A stretch of 64,000 bases of DNA, from assembly GCA_039810245.1 (NCBI GenBank), contig JBDHWQ010000002.1:1-64000 (forward strand), read 5' to 3'. Below the pieces are notes generated by a model that saw nothing but the letters and a program-made list of their open reading frames with translations, did no database searches and was not told where the DNA came from. The translations under genes and the position numbers were made by a program. Numbering within the stretch: the first letter of the stretch is position 1; every line of letters starts with the position of its first letter. The stretch comes from CALDSL01 sp039810245. GTDB lineage: Bacteria > Chloroflexota > Anaerolineae > Anaerolineales > Anaerolineaceae. This document shows, one piece after another, positions 16,755 to 25,230 of the stretch.

Positions 16755-17657
16755 TCAGCCGTTCACTTCCGGCGGCTGGCGCACTTCGATCATGCCGTCA
16801 CGCTCGCGCGCCTCATATCGTGGTTGGGGGTATGCCGACGGTCCATTGATCACCAGCCCGGTCTCCAGGTCAAAGCGCGAGCCATGCCAGGGGCAGATTA
16901 CACTGTTATCGTCACACAGGTTTCCATCCGCTAACGGCCCGCCCATGTGCGCGCAGGTTTCGTTGATGGCAAAAACCTGATGTCCGCGGCGTACCAGCAG
17001 GATATTTTTCTCCTTCAGGCGCGCCCGCACCAGCGTGCCTTCCGGTACGTTGGCTGCCGCGATTACCGGCGTAAAATCTTCCGGCAGCGCTTGTTTGGGG
17101 GCATGGTTTACGCCAATCTTCTGGCGGTACACCAGATCACCGCCCAGGTAGGCAGCCGCACCGCTGAGCAGAAAGCCGGTCAACGCCAGCCCGCGGCCCA
17201 GGTCTCGCTGGCCACCCTTGCGCAGCGCCAGCGAGGTGATGTACAGTCCCAGCGCGGTGGTGTTCAACAGCGCGTGCAGCACACCAAAGCGGCGCGCTTC
17301 CCCCTCGGTAAACTGCCAGTCGGTGATTCCGGCGGCTGCCGCGCCTACCGCGCTGGTGACGCCCACCACCAGGGCAGCGTCCGCGCCGGGGGCAAAGCGC
17401 TCATCATTGCTGGCCATATCCAGGCCATCCAAAACAACCGCGGCTGTTAACGCGCCTACCGTCACATCGGTGATTACCGGGTGAAGCGGGTGTCCCAGCC
17501 ATGTGCCGTTGAGTATGTTCTGGATTTTCTGACCCACAACGCCGGCGCCTTCGTACAGGCTGCGCACGCCACTCTGCAGCGGATCGCCGATGCGGTCCAG
17601 CCAGCTCTGCTGGTCAATTACGGTCTTTAAGTCTCGTTCCGATTCTTGCGCGATCAT
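16755..17657 (-). CDS. DUF2231 membrane protein fused to a Rieske [2Fe-2S] domain
   Basis: A 300-residue protein. Residues about 45-190 carry the DUF2231 membrane domain with LGHPLHPVITDVTVGALTAA (histidines in a helix pair) and four hydrophobic helices. Residues about 195-295 are a Rieske domain with CAHMGGPL and CPWHGSRFD, the two Cys-His pairs that bind the cluster. Fusion of a heme-like or quinone-facing membrane domain with a Rieske cluster suggests a small membrane electron carrier, though the partner and reaction are unknown. GAGGAGCAAAGC sits before the ATG. It lies 39 nt after the BON-SRPBCC gene and is probably cotranscribed. Confidence 0.88.
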   Translation of the reverse strand: MIAQESERDLKTVIDQQSWLDRIGDPLQSGVRSLYEGAGVVGQKIQNILNGTWLGHPLHPVITDVTVGALTAAVVLDGLDMASNDERFAPGADAALVVGVTSAVGAAAAGITDWQFTEGEARRFGVLHALLNTTALGLYITSLALRKGGQRDLGRGLALTGFLLSGAAAYLGGDLVYRQKIGVNHAPKQALPEDFTPVIAAANVPEGTLVRARLKEKNILLVRRGHQVFAINETCAHMGGPLADGNLCDDNSVICPWHGSRFDLETGLVINGPSAYPQPRYEARERDGMIEVRQPPEVNG

Positions 17658-17696
17658 GCTTTGCTCCTCAAGCGCTGGCGCTTGCGCGGCGCTGGT

Positions 17697-18836
17697 TTAT
17701 CGCTCCATCACATCTTCCTGGCGCACCTGTTCGCCATCGGCCTGGGTTTCGCCAGTTTCCATCAGCGTCTTGAAGCGCTGCAGATCCTGGTCCATCGCCG
17801 ACTTGGGGTCCGACCCGAAGAATGCTGCCACTGCGTGGCCCAGCGCGCCTGCCGGAGGTGTGTACGCCATGCGCACATTTACCTGCGTTCCGTTCGGCAA
17901 GCTGCGGAAACGTACTCGCCCACTGTGATCTACGAGTGAGCCGGGCAAGGTTGTCCAGGCGATCATCTCATTTGGCGCATCCAGCGTGATGGTGGTATCG
18001 AACTCCACCGGAACGCCGGCCGGCCCTTCCACCACCCAGTGCGACTTGCCTTCACCCAGGTCGGTGATTTCGCGGATGTGGCTCATAAAGCGCGAGAAGT
18101 TGGGGAAGTTCTGCCACATGCGGTAGACTTCTTCCACTGGCGCGTGCACGGTGATGGTCTTTACCACGTGGATGGCGCCTTGCGGGCCAGGTTTGAAGCC
18201 GGCCATCGAGCGCAGGCTCTTGTTGGTCATCACCTGCGTGCCTACCGCCAGTCCACCCATGGTGAACAGCGGGCTGAGGATTCCACCACCACGCCCGCGC
18301 ATCAGTAAGTACAGCGAGCCGATGCCGGCCAGTAATCGCGTGCCGGGGCTCCAGTGCATTTGGCCGGGTTGTTCCATCTCACCAGCCTGTGACGGCAACT
18401 CATTTGCATCGGCATGCACCTGCAGGCGATTATCTACACGGCTGATCCCGCGCATGTTTTCCAGGCCCATCAGCACCCGGTCGAGGTCTTCGCGCAGGAT
18501 ATCACCTTCCAGCACCAGTCCACCATCCTGAGCGCGCACATTTACCCCGCCGGTACGGCCGCCCAGCATGTTTAGCCGCGCGCGGGCGCGGTCTGCCAGG
18601 GTGTCATTATCCAGCGGAACCTGCTGCACGCGAGATTTGGCTTCCGCCAGCAGGCCGCGCGCCTTGGTTTTCAGGTCACGCGTGCCGCTCTGGAAGATAT
18701 CTTCCGCCTCATCACGGTAGCCCATCAGCCGTTCGCGCATACGCTGTTGGCGTTCTCGGCCCTGCTGCGGGTCGAGGAAGTACATCAGGGCTGCCCCGTA
18801 GGCCAACCCACGCAGTAAAGCAATCATTCGTTTCAT
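17697..18836 (-). CDS. BON- and SRPBCC-domain membrane protein
   Basis: A 379-residue multidomain protein. The N-terminus (MKRMIALLRGLAYGAALMYF with DPQQGRERQQRMRERL) is a YtxH-like membrane anchor. Residues about 80-145 form a BON domain with VNVRAQDGGLVLEGDI and NMRGISRVDNRLQVH, which typically binds phospholipid. A hydrophobic Gly-rich stretch precedes the C-terminal SRPBCC domain (about 220-350), with the W-x-N-F-x-N-F and SHWVVEGPAGVPVEF motifs shared with the gene at 13944. AAAGGAG lies before the ATG, inside the end of the upstream truncated gene. A role in envelope or lipid maintenance is plausible but not shown. Confidence 0.85.
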   Translation of the reverse strand: MKRMIALLRGLAYGAALMYFLDPQQGRERQQRMRERLMGYRDEAEDIFQSGTRDLKTKARGLLAEAKSRVQQVPLDNDTLADRARARLNMLGGRTGGVNVRAQDGGLVLEGDILREDLDRVLMGLENMRGISRVDNRLQVHADANELPSQAGEMEQPGQMHWSPGTRLLAGIGSLYLLMRGRGGGILSPLFTMGGLAVGTQVMTNKSLRSMAGFKPGPQGAIHVVKTITVHAPVEEVYRMWQNFPNFSRFMSHIREITDLGEGKSHWVVEGPAGVPVEFDTTITLDAPNEMIAWTTLPGSLVDHSGRVRFRSLPNGTQVNVRMAYTPPAGALGHAVAAFFGSDPKSAMDQDLQRFKTLMETGETQADGEQVRQEDVMER

Positions 18837-19276
18837 TATTCGAACTCCTTTCGATTCATGTCATATGGGAATGAAGTTGTTGTTGCATTTGTCGGGGCAT
18901 GGCGTGCGATTGCGCGTTTGGGGTAAAGCAGGTTGAGGTTCGTATTCGTTGTCGCCCGGATGCCGCGGCTGGCGGCATAGCGCACCATATCGAAGAAGCG
19001 CGGGTGCATCATCGGCTCGCCCTGACCCTGCAGATGCAGGTCACTGATGCCGGTAAACGGGACTTCCAGCGTGGTGAAACGCTCGAGTGGCATAAACGCC
19101 GGCGGTCCATAGGGCGGCCTATCTTCTCGAAACTGAATCGCGCACATGGTGCACGACAAATTGCACTGTCCCACTGGTTCGATTTGCACATAGCTGGAAA
19201 GCGCCGTAACCCCGGCTAGCGGGGTTTGTGATATGTTAATAACTTTCGGGATATTTACCCGAACGTTTTGCTCCAT
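18836..19276 (-). pseudogene. Truncated radical SAM protein
   Basis: Residues 1-115 of this 146-residue frame are a clean radical SAM N-terminus. It has IEPVGQCNLSCTMCAI (Cys-X3-Cys-X2-Cys), the GQGEPMMHP motif and TNTNLNLLYPKRA. About 30 unrelated residues follow and the frame stops, overlapping the next start codon by one base. Complete relatives have about 330-400 residues with a SPASM-type C-terminus, so the barrel is incomplete and the enzyme is likely inactive. Reading starts at MEQNVRVN, 10 nt after the GT2 gene; an upstream extension overlaps that gene and is not used. It sits in a conserved-looking glycan operon, so loss of this step may alter the pathway. Confidence 0.7.
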
Positions 19277-19286
19277 ATTGCTCCGA

Positions 19287-20372
19287 TCACATGTGCCACA
19301 CCCGGTAGGCAAGGCTGCCGCGGATGCGCCAGTAGATCGCCAGGAATGGGATGAGCGCCGATGTGACCAGCATCTCGGCGACGTGTCCCGGGTGGTGAGA
19401 TGTATTCTCCAGCCGCTGGCCGGCGAACCACAGGGTGAAGAACAGCCAGGCCACAAAACCGGCTTCCGCAATTTGTGGCTGCTCGGAGGCCAGCCCGGCC
19501 AGGCCCACGAGCGCCGCGGAGATGGTGGCATAGTAGCGCAGTGGTGAACGGTGGCCGAATTTCTTGGTATACCAGCGCGGATGTTTCTTATACAGCAGCG
19601 CGTTGTAATAGTTTTTCCGCTGTTCTCCCAGGCTCACACCCCAGCGCGCCGGGCGGATAGGATGCATTACCACCGCGTCGGGTACGTAGATCAGGCGCTC
19701 CTCACGCTCCAGCAGGCGGAAGAACAGGTCGGTGTCCTCGCGCCAGGCGATCTGAAAAGCTTCGTCGAACCCGTCAGTGGCTTCCAGTACCGCTTTGCGA
19801 TAAAAACAGTTGGCGGTTACATACTCCGAGGTCACCAGACCACGCGCGTTGGCTTCATAATCCGTCGGGTGGTCACTGACCGGCATGTCCACCTGGCCGG
19901 TCACACCATCGTAACCCAGGTCCAGCATTTCCACGCCGCGCCGCAGCCAGTCCGAACGCGGAATGCAGTCATCGTCGGTGAAGGCGATATACGCCCCCTG
20001 CGCGGAGCGCCAGCCCAGGTTGCGTGCGTGTGCCGGGCTGTGGTTATCGCCACTCACCGCCATGTAGCGGATCATGGGTAGATGCGTAAGTTCAGCCTGC
20101 GCCGGCGTATAACTGCGCGTAGCGGTGCCAACCGCGCCTATGGCTTGCACCGGGCTAAGCACTGGTGCAGCCGGGTAAAAACGATACGCAGCCGTGCTTT
20201 CCGACCAGTGTTCTACCAGGTCTCGAGTAGCCTTGCTATTCCCCGCATCGACGACGATGACTTCAAACAGCGAAGGATGGAAATCCTGCGCTACCAGTGC
20301 GGCCAGGCAAATATCCAGCAAGGTTTCCCGCTGGTAGGTAGGTACAATTATCGAAACCAGAGGTTTTTCCAT
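19287..20372 (-). CDS. Family 2 glycosyltransferase
   Basis: A 361-residue GT-A fold transferase: VSIIVPTYQRETLLDICLAA at the N-terminus, SPAHARNLGWRSAQGAYIAF then FTDDDCIP (DXD-type metal site), and a WREDTDLFFRL acidic motif for the catalytic base. The C-terminal 80 residues have two to three hydrophobic helices (PLRYYATISAALVGLAGLA, LFFTLWFAG, LIPFLAIYW), so it is membrane attached. Donor and acceptor cannot be told. It lies between the HAD phosphatase gene (20-nt gap) and the truncated radical SAM gene (10-nt gap). Confidence 0.9.
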   Translation of the reverse strand: MEKPLVSIIVPTYQRETLLDICLAALVAQDFHPSLFEVIVVDAGNSKATRDLVEHWSESTAAYRFYPAAPVLSPVQAIGAVGTATRSYTPAQAELTHLPMIRYMAVSGDNHSPAHARNLGWRSAQGAYIAFTDDDCIPRSDWLRRGVEMLDLGYDGVTGQVDMPVSDHPTDYEANARGLVTSEYVTANCFYRKAVLEATDGFDEAFQIAWREDTDLFFRLLEREERLIYVPDAVVMHPIRPARWGVSLGEQRKNYYNALLYKKHPRWYTKKFGHRSPLRYYATISAALVGLAGLASEQPQIAEAGFVAWLFFTLWFAGQRLENTSHHPGHVAEMLVTSALIPFLAIYWRIRGSLAYRVWHM

Positions 20373-20392
20373 AGATCACTTTATCTCCCGGA

Positions 20393-20995
20393 TTACTCCA
20401 CGGTTAAGGCAAACACATCCATGTTCTGGTGCTTGAGCACTGCAAGGATGGTACGAGCCGCTTCCGTCAGGTTTGAAACGATAAAGTGCGGCTGGCGTTC
20501 GGGCTTGAGAACCCATTCAGTTTCATTGCCGTTGTTGATCAGAATGGTGTGGCAGCCGGCGCGCCTCCCGGCTTCAATGTCGTCCAGAGTATCCCCCACC
20601 ATCCACGAACGGTTGAGGTCCAGGTCCAGGTCGCGCGCGGCTCGTAACAGCATGCCGGGCTGCGGCTTGGGGCATGGGCAGGAGATAGCATATCGAGGGA
20701 TGCAGCCACTGGGGTGGTGCGGGCAGTAGTAGAACCCAGCCAACTCCGCGCCTGCGCCCTGGCACACCAGGCTGCGCAGGCGTTGTTCCACGTTTCGCAG
20801 CGCATGTTCCGGGAAGTACCCACGCGCCACACCGGATTGGTTCGATACGACCACCAGCTCGCACCCAGCCTGAGCCAGCTCGGCCAGGGCCATATCAGCT
20901 CCCGGGCACAGCATGATCTGCATGGGGTCAACGTTATACGGCACGTTTGGGATCAAAGTCCCATCTTTGTCCAGAAATACAGCTACGTTTGACAT
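20393..20995 (-). CDS. HAD-family D-glycero-manno-heptose bisphosphate phosphatase-like protein
   Basis: A 200-residue HAD-IIIA hydrolase. FLDKDGTLIPN carries the nucleophile Asp and the following acid Asp. VVSNQSGVARGYF, KPQPGMLLRAA and MVGDTLDDIEAGRRAGC supply the remaining HAD motifs. The zinc-binding loop CPHHPSGCIPRYAISCPCPK has the spaced Cys and His residues of GmhB. GmhB removes a phosphate from heptose 1,7-bisphosphate, but in Gram-positive-like bacteria close relatives act on other sugar bisphosphates, so the substrate is open. It is the second gene of the operon that starts with the SDR at 21731. Confidence 0.88.
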   Translation of the reverse strand: MSNVAVFLDKDGTLIPNVPYNVDPMQIMLCPGADMALAELAQAGCELVVVSNQSGVARGYFPEHALRNVEQRLRSLVCQGAGAELAGFYYCPHHPSGCIPRYAISCPCPKPQPGMLLRAARDLDLDLNRSWMVGDTLDDIEAGRRAGCHTILINNGNETEWVLKPERQPHFIVSNLTEAARTILAVLKHQNMDVFALTVE

Positions 20996-21008
20996 TCTTT
21001 CTTTCGGT

Positions 21009-21731
21009 TTACGGCCAGGAGCTTTCGCGCATGGGGATGACCATGACTTCAGGAATGACCGTTTCTTTGGGTTGGGTTAAGATGAAATGCACCGTTTCAG
21101 CCACGTTTTTGGGGTCCTGCAGCACTTCCGGATTGATATCCGGGAAGCGATCCAGCAGGAATGGCGTGCGCATTCCACCGGCCACCACCACGGTGACCTT
21201 GATGCCCAGCGGCCGGCCTTCGGTGTGGATGGCATGGCTCAGGCCAAGCAGCCCCCACTTGGTGGCGTGATAGGCTGACGCGTTCTGCCATGCGCGTTTG
21301 GCCGCCGTGGAAGCAATATTGACAATATGCCCCCCGTTCTCGCGCATCAGACGGAAGGCGTGCTTCATGGTGATGAATGGCGCGCGCAGGTTCACGGCCA
21401 CCACGCAGTCCCAATCGGCCACGTCCAGTTCGTCAACTGATACCGTCTTGTCGATCCCTGCATTATTGATCAGGATATCCAGCCGGCCATACTCGCGCTG
21501 GATGTAATTGAACAGGTCTGCGATCTGCTTTTCCTGGGTCAGGTCCACTTCCACCGCTTCTACTTTCGCACCCGATCCGGTCAGATCCTGCACCAGTTTA
21601 TCGCTCAAGTCGCGCCGCAGGTCGGCGATGATCACTGTGGCCCCAGCCGACGAAAGCTCGCGCGTGATGGCTTCGCCCAACCCCCGGGCGCCGCCAGTTA
21701 CCAGAGCAATTTTTCCTGAAATACTTTCCAT
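21009..21731 (-). CDS. SDR-family oxidoreductase
   Basis: A 240-residue classical short-chain dehydrogenase. The glycine motif is TGGARGLGEA. An Asp after beta-2 in IIADLRRD favours NAD(H). NNAG is followed by catalytic Ser in IVNIASTAAKR and Tyr/Lys in ASAYHATKWG. It starts the minus-strand operon SDR - HAD phosphatase - GT2 - truncated radical SAM - BON/SRPBCC. Such SDR-HAD-GT2 sets often modify a nucleotide sugar before transfer. The substrate is unknown. Confidence 0.88.
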   Translation of the reverse strand: MESISGKIALVTGGARGLGEAITRELSSAGATVIIADLRRDLSDKLVQDLTGSGAKVEAVEVDLTQEKQIADLFNYIQREYGRLDILINNAGIDKTVSVDELDVADWDCVVAVNLRAPFITMKHAFRLMRENGGHIVNIASTAAKRAWQNASAYHATKWGLLGLSHAIHTEGRPLGIKVTVVVAGGMRTPFLLDRFPDINPEVLQDPKNVAETVHFILTQPKETVIPEVMVIPMRESSWP

Positions 21732-22416
21732 TAACGATCCTCTCCCTTACTTATGATGGTGATATGCCACGCGAACGGTTTCCGGCTGTACCGCGGGGTA
21801 TACCCAGCCCCGGTTGCGTGGAGATTTTGGATGGAAAAATGATAGGTTCTTCCGGCGTTAGATTGCCGGAGCCCTGCTAATATCGCTATTTTTTGTGTTA
21901 TTGTTCGATCCCAACCAGTAAACATGCGTTCTCACTTAGAAAAGGTCTTACCAGATAGCGTCACCAGCCTTTTGCACATCCAGCAGCGCGAAATCTGGGA
22001 ATAATTCAGCCTGTGGATTCGTCCAACAGGCTGGATAGCATGGGTGTCCATGCGGCCATTCATTGTAAGGGTCCCACAATGCGCGTTTCGGTAAGTCTGC
22101 TGTGCTGCAATGCCCCCTGGCATTTCAAATGGAGCAATTCTAGGCAAGGCGTCACAAATGGTGTTCACAACCGCCTTATATAGACTATAGGTATTACGTC
22201 CTTGCTTCTCAATGGGGAATCATCCTAACCGGAAAGGGGAATCACCCAAAAACCTTAATTGGATACAATCGCATTCGTGGTGCGATTTTAGGGACATTCC
22301 CTGCGGGCTAACGGATTTTTCCCCATTGATGGCAGTATCTGGCAGGCTAAGATTAGAGGTAGTCCGCAATCTGGTGCGGGCTTCCATTTACTGAATTTAT
22401 TGGCAGGAGAATACGT
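21732..22416. other. 685-nt intergenic region between divergent genes
   Basis: No credible gene was found. Short open frames lack coding features and start sites. Visible elements are inverted repeat TCCGGC/GCCGGA (about 21859-21878), inverted repeat CATTGT/ACAATG with a 9-nt spacer (about 22069-22090), and AT-rich promoter-like sequence TATATAGACTATAGG near 22177-22191. The region presumably holds the promoters for the SDR operon and for the acidic protein gene. Confidence 0.5.
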
Positions 22417-23088
22417 ATGAGCGATGACTCTGATGTGGATAATGAACGTCCGGAAGAGAACGAAATTCCGGAAACTGGCGCCACGGGACAGGTTGAAGAA
22501 ATTAGCATGAGCGATATACTTGACTTGAGCGATCCGGAAGAAATGGATGCTTTCGCCGACGAGATCGACCCGGATATACTACCCGATCTTGTGGACAGTG
22601 ATGGCTCGGAGATGGTACGCTACGCCAGTGACCCTGAGTTGTTGGACGATCTCACTGGGCGTCAGCAGATAACGTCAGGGACAGAACAGCTCCTTGCCGG
22701 CCTGCACGAACACACCGGCCAGAGTCCGCAAACCTCGGCCGGCGATGTAGATGCCGATTGGGATTACGATCAACAGAGCGGAGAAGAGTCGGTTGGAGCA
22801 TCGGTGGCCACGCCTGAGCAGAATATTGTCGATTTGCTGGGTGAAGCCGTGGGTTTAGACTATGCTGATGACGAACCATTGAACACTGAAGACCGCCTGG
22901 CGGCGCGTGATCAAAACCGCTGGGAGCTGAATGCCGCCTCAGCCATCGATGACGACTCGCTTGAGGAAGAAGATCAGGGTGATGAAGACCTCGATGTTGA
23001 TGAACTAGAGGATGAGGATGTGGTTTCAATGGAAGACGATGACTTGCTGGATGAGCTTGTGTTTGGCGAGGATGACGACCGCGAATGA
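22417..23088 (+). CDS. Highly acidic DUF6335-type protein
   Basis: A 223-residue protein with very many Asp and Glu residues. Its central part, GDVDADWDYDQQSGEESVGA then PEQNIVDLLGEAVGLDYADD and DRLAARDQNRWEL, matches the DUF6335 conserved block (acidic, short helix, VGxxVxTPxQ and RWEL). The C-terminal 50 residues are almost entirely Asp/Glu/Leu. The role is unknown. AGGAG lies at the expected distance before ATG 22417, and the gene overlaps the permease gene by 4 nt (ATGA), so the two are coupled. Acidic proteins of this kind may bind cations or basic partners. Confidence 0.75.
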   Translation: MSDDSDVDNERPEENEIPETGATGQVEEISMSDILDLSDPEEMDAFADEIDPDILPDLVDSDGSEMVRYASDPELLDDLTGRQQITSGTEQLLAGLHEHTGQSPQTSAGDVDADWDYDQQSGEESVGASVATPEQNIVDLLGEAVGLDYADDEPLNTEDRLAARDQNRWELNAASAIDDDSLEEEDQGDEDLDVDELEDEDVVSMEDDDLLDELVFGEDDDRE

Positions 23089-24182
23089 GTGATGCCGGGC
23101 CAGGAACTTCATTGCCACCACCGCCAAACCAGCCGCCGACCATCGAGCGACGGCCTGGTAGAACACCATCCTGGCTCTGGCTCGCATCCTCCATTGCTGC
23201 TGCCCTGTTCTTTGGCCTGGGTGGGCTGTACCTGTTTGGCAAGGTGGCGCATGTTCTTGCGGTGCTGGTGCTGGGTATCACCCTGGCATCCACACTGGCT
23301 CCGGCGGTCGACAGCCTGATGATCAAGCTTCCGCGCCTGGTGGCGGTGATCAGCATCTATATCGTGCTGGTCGCACTGATTGCTGGGGTGGCGGTGGTGA
23401 TTACGCCGGTGCTGGTGCTGCAGGCGCGTGACCTGATCGCCCGCCTGCCGCAACTGATGGTGCAAGTGCAGACCTGGCTGCTGGTGCCCAAAGACCTGCC
23501 AATCCCTTCCCTGGATCAACTCCTCTCCAGTTCGCTGGGCACTCTCGGTTCCATCATCGTCTCGCTGCCATTTGCCATGTTCAACTCGCTGCTGGACGTC
23601 AGTCTCGTGCTGTTCATATCGCTGTACTGGCTGGTGCTTTCGCCGCAGTTAATGAAGTACGTGCTCTCGCTCTATCCCCAAGACCGCCACGCGCGCGTGC
23701 AGCATGTATTACAACGCATCGGGCAGTCGATGGGCGGATACCTGCGCGCGAGCTTTACCAACGGCCTGATTATTGGCTTGCTGACTTACATTGGCCTGGT
23801 GATTATTGGCGTTCCGTTTCCAGCGGTACTAAGCCTGCTGATGGGTGTGCTGGAGATCATTCCGGCGTTGGGCCCTACGGTGGCCGGTTTCTTCATCGTC
23901 CTCGTGGCGCTGCTGCAATCCCCCAAGATGGCCCTCATTGCGCTGGTATTTGTGATTGTCCTGCAGCAGCTTGAGGGCAATATCCTGGTTCCGAATATTA
24001 TGCGCCGCGCCACCGATATCTCGCCGCTGCTGGTGATCCTGGCGCTGCTGGCGGGTAGCACGGTAGGCGGATTGATTGGCGCGCTGGTGTCGATTCCGAT
24101 TGTTGCCGCGCTCAAAGTAATCATTGATGAGATTGCCGCGCCGGCTTTTCGCCAGTGGATGGGCGCCGCGGAGCTAGAGTAA
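23085..24182 (+). CDS. AI-2E family transporter (PerM/YdiK-like)
   Basis: A 365-residue protein of the AI-2 exporter superfamily: about eight hydrophobic segments including FFGLGGLYLFGKVAHVLAVL, long helical extracytoplasmic stretch (ITPVLVLQARDLIARLPQLM), and the signature LLMGVLEIIPALGPTVAGFF followed by QQLEGNILVPNIM. Experimental roles in the family vary (autoinducer-2 export, Na+/H+ antiport), so the substrate is uncertain. It starts inside the stop of the acidic DUF6335-type gene. The N-terminus has a Pro-rich cytosolic stretch. Confidence 0.92.
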   Translation: MSDAGPGTSLPPPPNQPPTIERRPGRTPSWLWLASSIAAALFFGLGGLYLFGKVAHVLAVLVLGITLASTLAPAVDSLMIKLPRLVAVISIYIVLVALIAGVAVVITPVLVLQARDLIARLPQLMVQVQTWLLVPKDLPIPSLDQLLSSSLGTLGSIIVSLPFAMFNSLLDVSLVLFISLYWLVLSPQLMKYVLSLYPQDRHARVQHVLQRIGQSMGGYLRASFTNGLIIGLLTYIGLVIIGVPFPAVLSLLMGVLEIIPALGPTVAGFFIVLVALLQSPKMALIALVFVIVLQQLEGNILVPNIMRRATDISPLLVILALLAGSTVGGLIGALVSIPIVAALKVIIDEIAAPAFRQWMGAAELE

Positions 24183-24274
24183 TCTATCGAACCCAACACG
24201 CGCATCCAATTTGTTTATGCGTGTTTTCGCGCGGATTGCGCTATACTGGACGAAATCGCCAGCGGAGATAGAGC

Positions 24275-24736
24275 ATGAACAAGCAGCAGATGGTGGAAAA
24301 GATCGAGCGCGCCTGGGCGGATTTGACAGATGCAATCCAGGGGTTATCCGAGGAACATATGCAGCAGCCCGGCGTCACCGCTAACTGGTCGGTGAAGGAC
24401 ATTCTCGCGCATATCAGCGTATGGGAAGAGGAATCGCTCAAGCACCTGCCGGATATCCTGCATGGCGGACGTCCGACGCGATACTCGGTATTGTACGGCG
24501 GCATTGATGCCTTCAATGCGCAGATGACCGAACAATTCCGCGCGCTGCCCATGAGGGAAGTGCTGCGCCGGCTGGAAGACACCCACCAACGGCTGCTGGC
24601 GTACGTAGGGCAGTCTCCGGAAGATGCCTATGCAACCGACACACGTTTCCGCCGCAGGCTGCGCTGGGATACGTACAGCCATTACCCCATCCATGCTGCC
24701 GCCATTCGCGAATGGCGCCGGCAACATGGGTTCTGA
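24275..24736 (+). CDS. ClbS/DinB-family four-helix protein
   Basis: A 153-residue DinB-fold protein of the ClbS/DfsB type. VKDILAHISVWEEESLKHL holds the first metal-type His, HYPIHAAAIREWRRQH at the end holds two more His residues, and NWSVKDI is the usual entry. Such proteins are often metal-dependent hydrolases or thiol transferases; ClbS itself opens the colibactin cyclopropane. No partner gene is evident. Its stop is only 12 nt from the convergent OsmC gene. Confidence 0.82.
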   Translation: MNKQQMVEKIERAWADLTDAIQGLSEEHMQQPGVTANWSVKDILAHISVWEEESLKHLPDILHGGRPTRYSVLYGGIDAFNAQMTEQFRALPMREVLRRLEDTHQRLLAYVGQSPEDAYATDTRFRRRLRWDTYSHYPIHAAAIREWRRQHGF

Positions 24737-24748
24737 TCTGCGTAAAAT

Positions 24749-25183
24749 TTACGCGGCGCTGGCTGCCAGGCTGGAGTCGATCTTTGTGCCTGCCTGCAGC
24801 ATCTGGTTGATCGGACACAGGTGCGATACCCGGAACAGGCGTTCAGTCAATTCTGAGGACAGACTGCCATAAAAGGCAATTTCCTCACGGATGATTTCGG
24901 CTTGCCGGTTAATTTCCTCGCAGTGCTCGCAATCTTCTTGAAAGGCCCGGCCAAACTCCAGCGTGATGCTCATCTCTTCCAGCGGCAGGTTGTGGTTCTT
25001 GGCGTAGTTCAGTACAACCATGCAGGTGCATGTGCCCAGGCTGGCGAGCAGCATACCATAGGGCGTGAGCTGCTGAAGCTGGTGCACATCCTGCGGTTCC
25101 ACCGGTTCTTTATTTTCGGGATCTGTGACGGTAAAATACGCGCCGAATTCGCGGTTCATATGAACGACCACACGTTCTCCCAT
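24749..25183 (-). CDS. OsmC-family protein
   Basis: A 144-residue protein of the OsmC/Ohr fold. The two reactive cysteines typical of the family are found in LASLGTCTCMVVL (Cys52 or Cys54) and VSHLCPINQML (Cys123). This arrangement reduces organic hydroperoxides with a dithiol in Ohr/OsmC enzymes. An additional CEHCEE motif (about 85-88) is not usual and may bind a metal. The gene is likely read separately from the dynamin-like GTPase gene 47 nt upstream. Confidence 0.87.
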   Translation of the reverse strand: MGERVVVHMNREFGAYFTVTDPENKEPVEPQDVHQLQQLTPYGMLLASLGTCTCMVVLNYAKNHNLPLEEMSITLEFGRAFQEDCEHCEEINRQAEIIREEIAFYGSLSSELTERLFRVSHLCPINQMLQAGTKIDSSLAASAA

Positions 25184-25230
25184 ATGATTCTTTGCCCCTC
25201 TCTTACCAGTAATACCGGACGGGTACCGGT

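Noticed and set aside
18836..19531. A longer radical SAM frame starting at 19531
   Set aside because: The extra 85 residues overlap the GT2 gene and look like frame-shifted shadow sequence; the domain starts at 19276.
21932..22168. A 78-residue open frame in the 685-nt gap
   Set aside because: No ribosome site, no domain, and scattered cysteines and prolines typical of noncoding sequence.
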